NCBI RefSeq assembly: GCF_050947875.1
Contig: NC_134568.1
Coordinates: 217,342,673-217,406,672, forward strand
DNA length: 64,000 nt
DNA from: Dermacentor variabilis
Taxonomy: Eukaryota; Arthropoda; Arachnida; Ixodida; Ixodidae
Direction of reading: 5' to 3'
Part shown: piece after piece, positions 57,885 through 64,000 of the stretch
How the letters are laid out: each line of letters begins with the position of its first letter
Numbering within the stretch: position 1 is the stretch's first letter
Notes under the pieces: model-generated
What the model saw: the letters and a program-made list of their open reading frames with translations, nothing else
Told to the model about the DNA's origin: nothing
The model's database searches: none
Translations under genes and position numbers: made by a program

Positions 57885-59600
57885 GACCTTTATGGATACC
57901 ATTTCGAGATATTAAGGGATCCTACGATAACGTATACAGGGAATTGTTATGGGATATTTTCAAGCACGAAGGCATAGATGACGATTTCGGGGAGCTGCTG
58001 AGGGAGTAGAGACAACCGAGTACAACTTGTATGGGAAGGTCGAAAATGTAATTAACTGGTGGAAATTCACCAAGGACTGAAGCAAGGGTGTAATCTGTCT
58101 CCATTGGTGTTCACGCTTTACTTTAAGGGCATATAAAGACGACCGGAAAGCAGGGAATTAGTATTTGATTTATCGTACATGCGTAATGGGAAAATGGTGC
58201 AACAGAAGATCCCCGCACTGATGTATGCGGACGACATAGTGCTCTAGCGGACAATGCAAGAAATTTACAGAGACTTGCGAATATGTGTGGCAACGCAGCG
58301 ACAAATCTAGGCCATAAGTTTAGCACAGTGAAATCGGGAACTGTAATCTTTAATGAAGAGACGAGTAATTATACGTGGTGTCAATTCAGTCAAGCAATGT
58401 AAACACCTCGGCGTATACATGAACGAAGGAAAGATTTACTTCCGTGTTCTAGAATGTTTCTCCACTCAGCCCTCCACCTGGACTCAAGAAAGTGGATGGC
58501 AGCGGCGCCCACTGACAGAAGTAGTCACTGCTTCATTGACACTCCACGGCAATCCTTCAGAAGCCTAGTGTCTTCTTCAATCGAGGGGTGGCGCTAAGCT
58601 CGGTGGATTGGAGGAAGAGCGTGGAGTCGAGGATCGTTTAAGAATACGCGGGTTACCCAAGCACCCACCAATACAATCTGCAAGTAAAGGGGAAGTGGAC
58701 TGCCGCAACAATTAAACACAGAACACTTTGTGGCCACAATAAATATGAGGCAGTGCGTGAAATCTGGAAAGGAGTAGTGGTGCCAGCGCTAACGTCCCCA
58801 AATGCTGATCCGTGTTAAAATTGGATATCTTGTTAACCAGAGATCAGTAGGCCGCTTAGCTTTGGGAGCCTACGTAAAACCACAAATACGACAGTGCATG
58901 GTGACATGGGTTGGGCCTCTTTTGAAGCCGGCGAAGCGTTGAGGAAGATAAGTTTTGAGGAAAGACTCAGGCACATTGATCAAAATAAAGGGACGGCGCG
59001 CGCTAAAGTGCACAAGTATCTGTACCTGAAAAAGCGTGGACACATAATGGAGGAAGAGATCAAGAACGTTGGCAACCAAGTACAGGGCAACTGAAAGTGT
59101 AGTAATACAACCAGGACTCATCAAAAAGAAAGTGAAAGACAGAGATACAGTGAGTGGGATGCAAAGAATGTAAACAAAAAGGATCATCAAGATTTACGAG
59201 AATGGGTAGAAAGAAATTAGAAGGGAAAATCTGTACGATAACACAAAGGGAACTTCCTTGCTATTTGAGGCTGGAGCTGGTTGCCTAAGTACAAAAACAT
59301 ACCGGAGCAAATATTCGCAACAAGATGAGGCATGCTTATGCTGCAGCAAAAATCCGGAGACCACTGAGCACATGCATTCTAATGGAATGCGAAGGGATTC
59401 ACCCAGTGAGGCCCGCAGGTAACGTACACTTTTCAGAAGTGCTTGGATTTTAGGTGTACGTCTGCAGTCGAGATAAGCGAGAGACGTTTAAGGTATCGGT
59501 GGAAAAAAAGCAGGGAAGATCGAGATTGATACGAACGGATTCGTTACTAACATAGGTGGCGGTACTAGTTAGAGAAGTTCTCATAAAGCGAGAGAAAGGT
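57885..59600 (+). pseudogene. Decayed LINE ORF (RT to C-terminal zinc finger) with an insertion
   Basis: Blocks in order on the plus strand: DIKGSYDNVYRELLWDI (RT motif A area), HQGLKQGCNLSPLVF, MYADDIVL at about 58219-58242 (catalytic ADD), and KQCKHLGVYMNEGK to about 58438. After a ~235-bp interruption comes IKHRTLCGHNKYEAVREIWKG (from about 58707). Then HGDMGWASFEAGEALRKISF, YDNTKGTSLLFEAGAG and a CLCC..H zinc finger piece near 59340-59375. Many stops and frameshifts. I know this layout from tick LINEs without RNase H but cannot name the clade. Confidence 0.65.
58445..58680. other. Insertion within the LINE ORF
   Basis: The stretch from ttctagaatgtttctccact to accaatacaatctgcaag interrupts the RT-linked region and has no homology to the LINE. 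It contains ggatggcagcggcgcccact and cgaggggtggcgctaag. It may be a SINE or a host mRNA fragment; its identity is unknown. Confidence 0.45.
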
Positions 59601-61582
59601 TAATGAGATGCACACAAAAATGCTAGAATGAAAAGCATATATAGCCTACCTGATTAACTCAAGCAGGCTAAGTGACTATTTCTCACCGCCCTGTTTCAAA
59701 GGAGCTGTCAGTTACTCATCATCGTTGATCACCATTATCAAACTCCAGCGCTGGTTCCCTATACGGTGGGTCCACACGTGGCAGCGGAACCAACTGATTG
59801 CGCCAGGAGTATCGTGGAAATGTCGCCACGCTGTGATGACGCCTTGACTTTCCCTCCGTGAGTCGGTGGTGACGCGGGCGTTTGGCGCCGCTTCGCGTGA
59901 GCAAGATGGCGTTGACGGGAGCGCGGGCGGCGGTAGCTCGCTCGCGCTCAGTAGTCATGGAGTAGTCACGCAGTAGTCATGGAGGAAGCAGGACCTTGAG
60001 ACTCCCAACCATTCGGCGAGCTCTACACCCTGAGCGAAAGCGCCGTAGCCCGCACCGCAGCCTAACACTTAAACATTCGCGTCACACACTCCTAACCGCG
60101 GCGTGGTCTTTGTCATTGCCTTGCAAACACCGAGGTTATGTAACTTGAGGCACTTCTCACAATGAAATGACCGGGTGGTCCATGGCTTCTGATTAGGGCG
60201 CATAGTATTGGAAATGGAAGATCTCAAAAGTTAATAAATGCCAGCTCGTAGGCTAATTAAATCCCGCCTCCAGAGCTGCACAAAATCACTCATATCGTAA
60301 AATTAGTCTACGCGGAACAACGTACATCAGGGTACACGATTTTTGTTTTACCCATGTGTTTCAGAATTCTTTCTTCTTGAGGCGATTGCATTCATATCAC
60401 GGATGCTGGAAGCAGTCATTGTTTCTAGCACATGTGGGAGCAGCGGCCACCTTTGTTTTTTTTTTCGTAGTATAATTGTGCTTCTAGAAAAAATAAAAAC
60501 GAAAACGAACGGCGCCGTTACACGACCGTTATGGGACTCCAGACATCTCGTTATGCAAGAGGCTATGTGAAGAAAGTACGAAAAAAAAGTAAAAATGAGA
60601 AAACGTCGTAGCCTTGTTGCTTATGCCTGACTGTATTCTTTTACCTCGGCAGGAGACAGAGAAAGCACGGGGAAGGCGAGGGGGCCGTACAGCGAATAAG
60701 CAACTTTCTTTCAAGCATAACAGCGCCTGCGTTCGATTCAGGAGATTGCAATAAATTTAGGCTGCCTTTCTCCGGGAAATTGCAGCTGCAATAACGACCG
60801 CCGAGGAGCTCGCCGTGTTCGCCGTGAGAAAACCCATGTCTGAAAAAGAGGAAGAAAAAAAAGACACTTAACCGAGTTTTTTTGGGGGGTACGCGGGACT
60901 CTGATGGCTCATGCTGCGCTCTTTCCACGCTAATCGATCTGCGCCAGCAAGAAACGCTTTGAGAAGCTGTCGTTTCGCTCACGTAACACAGTTATTGAAT
61001 CTGTCTACATGCTGCTCGCATTACCGGTAACGATATCTCTGACTTGCGTCTCTATGAGCCCGCCTCATGCAGCGGGTAATAACGAGGTAGTCAGTATTTC
61101 CAATGTGTATTTGTCCGAGAAACTGTGTTGTGACATTCAGGAAGTCTTTGGTATACCTGAATAAAACTTTCTACATTAGAAGCCAAGTGACGATTCTTTC
61201 CTATTTTTTTTGTTAAGAACTCACGTATTCCTTGCAGTATTGGTCTCTTAGTGACAGATTTACGGATGCACACTTGATAATTTCGCGCTCAATTGCGTAG
61301 CACTGGTGTATTCTGTGTTTCTATTGTTACAACCAACTCCATGCACCGCATAGCGCTGGAGAGCATTGCAACATCAGGTGCTGGCGGCGAGCCGCGGTTC
61401 GAGAGGATTACGTAACCTCACACAAAATCGCGCAGCCGCTGTCGCCGCTGTCCGCGCATATGTTGCTACTGATGACGTTTACTTACAATGGCATCATCCC
61501 CTATAAATCGGATTGACGACAAATAGTCACCCAGCATGCTTGCAGTAATCAGGTTTTCATATATACGTAGTGCAGCATAGCG

Positions 61583-61585
<3 letters not shown>
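59601..61585. other. Unassigned sequence
   Basis: Contains a GC-rich patch around 59820-60070 with a YY1-like caagatggcg at 59902-59911 (see findings). No other feature is recognised. Confidence 0.35.

Positions 61586-61642
<57 letters not shown>
61586..61642. repeat. (TA)n microsatellite
   Basis: About 57 bp of TA, followed after ~35 bp by a reversed LINE 3' tail. Confidence 0.95.
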
Positions 61643-61644
<2 letters not shown>

Positions 61645-61676
61645 ATTGCATACCAGTTCATGCTTCCATCAGCCTC

Positions 61677-61800
61677 TAGAAAGGAAGGAAAAAGTAGAGA
61701 AGGAAAGGCAGGGAGGTTAACCAGTTTAGCGTAACCGGTTTGCTACCCTACACATGGGAGAGGGATGGGTGCGATGAAAGATGGGGAAGGGGAGGTGACT
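61677..61800 (-). mobile_element. LINE 3' UTR fragment (reversed)
   Basis: aaggcagggaggttaaccag and gtttgctaccctacacatgg are the reverse complement of the tail blocks seen at 672-715 and 63000-63085. No coding part is attached that I can see. Confidence 0.6.
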
Positions 61801-62655
61801 GTTCGCCATAGGAGGCTGGGTGGATATATTTGCATTATAATGCGATGTGCTAAGTCATCTCTGGAATTTCGCTGCAGCAGGCACATGCCTGATCCTTTTG
61901 CAAATATTTACTCGCAAAAGCCGGCTTTCTGGATACGCTACGCCATCTAGCGGCGCGGAGATCTCAGCAGGTGAGGGCTTGAAAGCAGCAGCCATACTGC
62001 CAGAGTGGAGGTCTGAGGCAAAGAATGAATCGCATTAGAAAGAAAGCAAATCGGTACTGTTTTCACAATAAAAAGCTCTTGTCCCAGTAGAATTGCTCCC
62101 ATAAGAGCAAATTCAAGTCAGTACTGATGTTGTATGGCGGCCGGCCGATGGGAAAGATCGCTTACGAAAAGGTTTTCGAACTCAGCCCCTTATGATCACT
62201 GTAATAAAACGTGGTAGTTTTTAATGACAGAGAAGTACGCGCTAATAATATAATAGAACAAATTTGAAAAATTACTGTGTATGAGTATAAAAAGAAAGGA
62301 AGAGGGCACATACACGTACAATGTCTACATAGTTCAAGGACGCATAGGGCGGAGCTCAGCAAGTACATGCAAGACCACATGTTAGATCTCGGTCACGTGC
62401 AGTTTCGTCACGTGCCGTCATTCCATTCTATCATTGGTTGTCCTGCTGCCCACACCTATTCTTTCTTTTTTGCACGAGGCGTGGACATATATGCTTCTAC
62501 AAGGATAGCGGAATAGTATATTCGGGAGAGAGGATGGCAGATTGAATTAAGGGAAGAATGGATAAAGAAAGGATAATAATAAGGACGGACAATAAGTATG
62601 ATACAATGAAATACAACATAATACGTACATTTAAAAAATTATGCCACGTACTTGT
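61801..62655. other. Unassigned sequence
   Basis: Nothing recognised. Confidence 0.3.
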
Positions 62656-62659
62656 TCGT

Positions 62660-63090
62660 ACGCGATGGAGCGCGCGGCACCGTGGACCTTGCTAATATTC
62701 ACTGGGGGCCTCTCTTGTAATTCACGTTTCGGAAACGCCAAACATCTCCTGTGTGACTGCCCCACATACGAAGATGAGAGGAGGGCCCTTTGAACAGCTT
62801 TGGGGCATTTAGACCACAGGCATTACACCGAGGAGAAGATCTCGGTCCCGAGGCCTCGCGCGTCTGCTATGTGCAAGGCCACAAAAGCGCTGCTGCGTTT
62901 CTCGAAATGCACCAGCCTGTATGACCGCCTGTGACTGACTCAGCGATGAACGCTTGTGTGTGTAACAGAGCAAAATGCGAACTTCTTTCTCCTCTTTGAA
63001 TCCCCTTTCCCCCTTCCTCATTGCAGAGTAGCCTACTGGGCTCAGGCTGGCTAAACTCCCTGCCTTAACCTTATGACTTCTCTCTCTCTC
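62660..63090 (+). pseudogene. LINE ORF2 C-terminus plus 3' UTR, degenerate
   Basis: Translation pieces include NAKHLLCDCPTYEDERRAL (the C..H/C knuckle end), LGHLDHRHYTEEKISVPRPR and KALLRFSKCTSLYDRL, stopping at 62932. This is the same C-terminal pattern as at 3-482. One stop lies at 62791-62793. A 3' UTR follows with cctttcccccttcctcattg, gagtagcctactggg and aactccctgccttaacctta, then a (TC)n end at 63079-63090. Confidence 0.65.
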
Positions 63091-63279
63091 TTAAATTGGT
63101 TGTGAACCACTTTTCATCGAAGTGGACATAGGCATTTGAAGTGAAAATAGGCTATTTCAGAAATACTTCGCCGCAAAAAAGTGCTTCAATGCGTTCAGCA
63201 GAAGCGGAGTTATTGAGATCAAACACGGCATCCGCTGTGCTTCCGTCCCTTCTTCAATGCCTTGCACCCCAAAGTAAGG

Positions 63280-63748
63280 CTAAAGCCGAGACCACAAGTA
63301 CGCTTGCAGACGCGCGCAAGCTCGCGTCCGCGCGCCTAGCGCCTGCCGCGCCTCGCGAGGAATGGCGGTTTGCATCCACAAGGACGCGCGCTCACTGGGC
63401 TCACTCACAGACGCCTTAGCAGACGCCGCTTCGTACTTCGTTATTCACAGTGTTTCAAAATGCTTCGATATCTATAAACGTAATTGTTATATTTTTATAG
63501 CTTTTAGATCAGCACAAAGAGGAAAAGATGAGCACTTTCTTGCACGATATAAATCTCCTTTACTGAGAGTTGAACGTTCCGCGCCGTAGCTGCGTAGCCA
63601 GTGTGCCCACGCGAGGCAACCTAAGCGCGCGATAACAGGGAGGAGCTGTTCCCCGAGATCACGCTGCTTTTAAACGCGTACGAGCCATGCCGTACCGTCT
63701 GCGCATGCGTGGGCGCGCGTCCGCAAGCGTACGTGTCGTCTGGGCTTA
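63280..63748. mobile_element. ~470-bp TIR element (MITE)
   Basis: The left end ctaaagccgagaccacaagt followed by acgcttgcagacgcgcgc is matched in reverse complement at 63714-63748 (gcgcgcgtccgcaagcgtac, gtgtcgtctgggctta). The arms are about 35 bp with ~5 mismatches. The subterminal parts are GC-rich and the centre is AT-rich. No coding capacity. Confidence 0.7.
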
Positions 63749-63773
63749 AAGGGAAGCTGAAATCTTCCCTTTA
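63746..63773. repeat. Perfect stem-loop at the end of the MITE
   Basis: ttaaagggaag - ctgaaat - cttccctttaa forms an 11-bp stem with a short loop. A further tick repeat may start here and run to the window end; nothing else is recognised to 64000. Confidence 0.6.
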
Positions 63774-64000
63774 AGTGAAATGAGTGAAGAGCAGTACGTC
63801 GTGGTTTTCAACTCTCTGAATTCCAATATCGCATCGAAATTGAGCAAAAGAAAGCGCAAACATATTTTATTTCGACGAAAAGTGCAGCAGCAGACACGCC
63901 CAGCTCGCGCGCCTCGTTTTCGCATGTGTTTGGTCGGGCGCCTCGTGACGTCAACAATGGTGTTCGTCCGGACCGACTGCTGCTGCTACACATGAAGCAC

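Overview
This is a eukaryotic, repeat-dominated stretch of genome, most likely from a hard tick (Ixodidae). That call is from recognition, not from a search. It rests on the tRNA-derived SINE, the 3' tails of the LINEs, the Penelope-like elements and the MITE termini, all of a kind I associate with tick genomes. I see no host protein-coding gene that I can defend, and no rRNA or tRNA gene. Almost all coding capacity belongs to retrotransposons in different states of decay.

Layout. 1-2.7 kb: three LINE 3' ends. 3.3-5.5 kb: a foldback, a (TA)n array and a Penelope-like element with a GIY-YIG endonuclease. 5.8-7.3 kb: a 78-bp minisatellite interrupted by a 1-kb foldback element. 7.8-13.2 kb: a MITE, then an intact young Ty3/Gypsy LTR retrotransposon (225-bp LTRs differing at one base, AGAGC target duplication, 1289-codon Gag-Pol), then a Penelope-type terminus with a decayed hammerhead-like motif. 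14.2-15.4 kb: a 5'-truncated RTE-type LINE with a clean open frame. 16.6-34.9 kb: MITE and SINE territory, including three copies of a ~950-980-bp TIR element, three copies of a short ~145-165-bp element, three SINEs (one split), a second Penelope-like remnant, LINE RNase H remnants and two perfect or near-perfect foldbacks.

37.6-40.1 kb: an RNase H-bearing LINE ending in (TATC)n, followed by an old RTE fragment. 40.3-44.6 kb: a dead Ty3/Gypsy element whose 3' LTR runs into an uninterrupted 1284-bp (CA)n array (44.65-45.93 kb). 48.0-52.4 kb: a nearly full-length minus-strand CR1/L2-like LINE. Its ORF1 carries a 2A-like ribosome-skipping motif (GDVELNPGP) ahead of a coiled-coil/L1-ORF1-like protein, and its 5' region has a 52-bp duplication ending at a splice-donor-like site. 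54.9-56.1 kb: an interspersed repeat and an 835-bp TIR element. 57.9-59.6 kb: a decayed LINE. 61.6-64 kb: LINE 3' ends and a TIR element.

Functionally the window is a transposon graveyard with one potentially competent LTR element (8388-12912), one nearly complete APE-type LINE (48037-52436), and non-autonomous elements that would depend on enzymes encoded elsewhere. Stretches in which I see nothing are listed explicitly.
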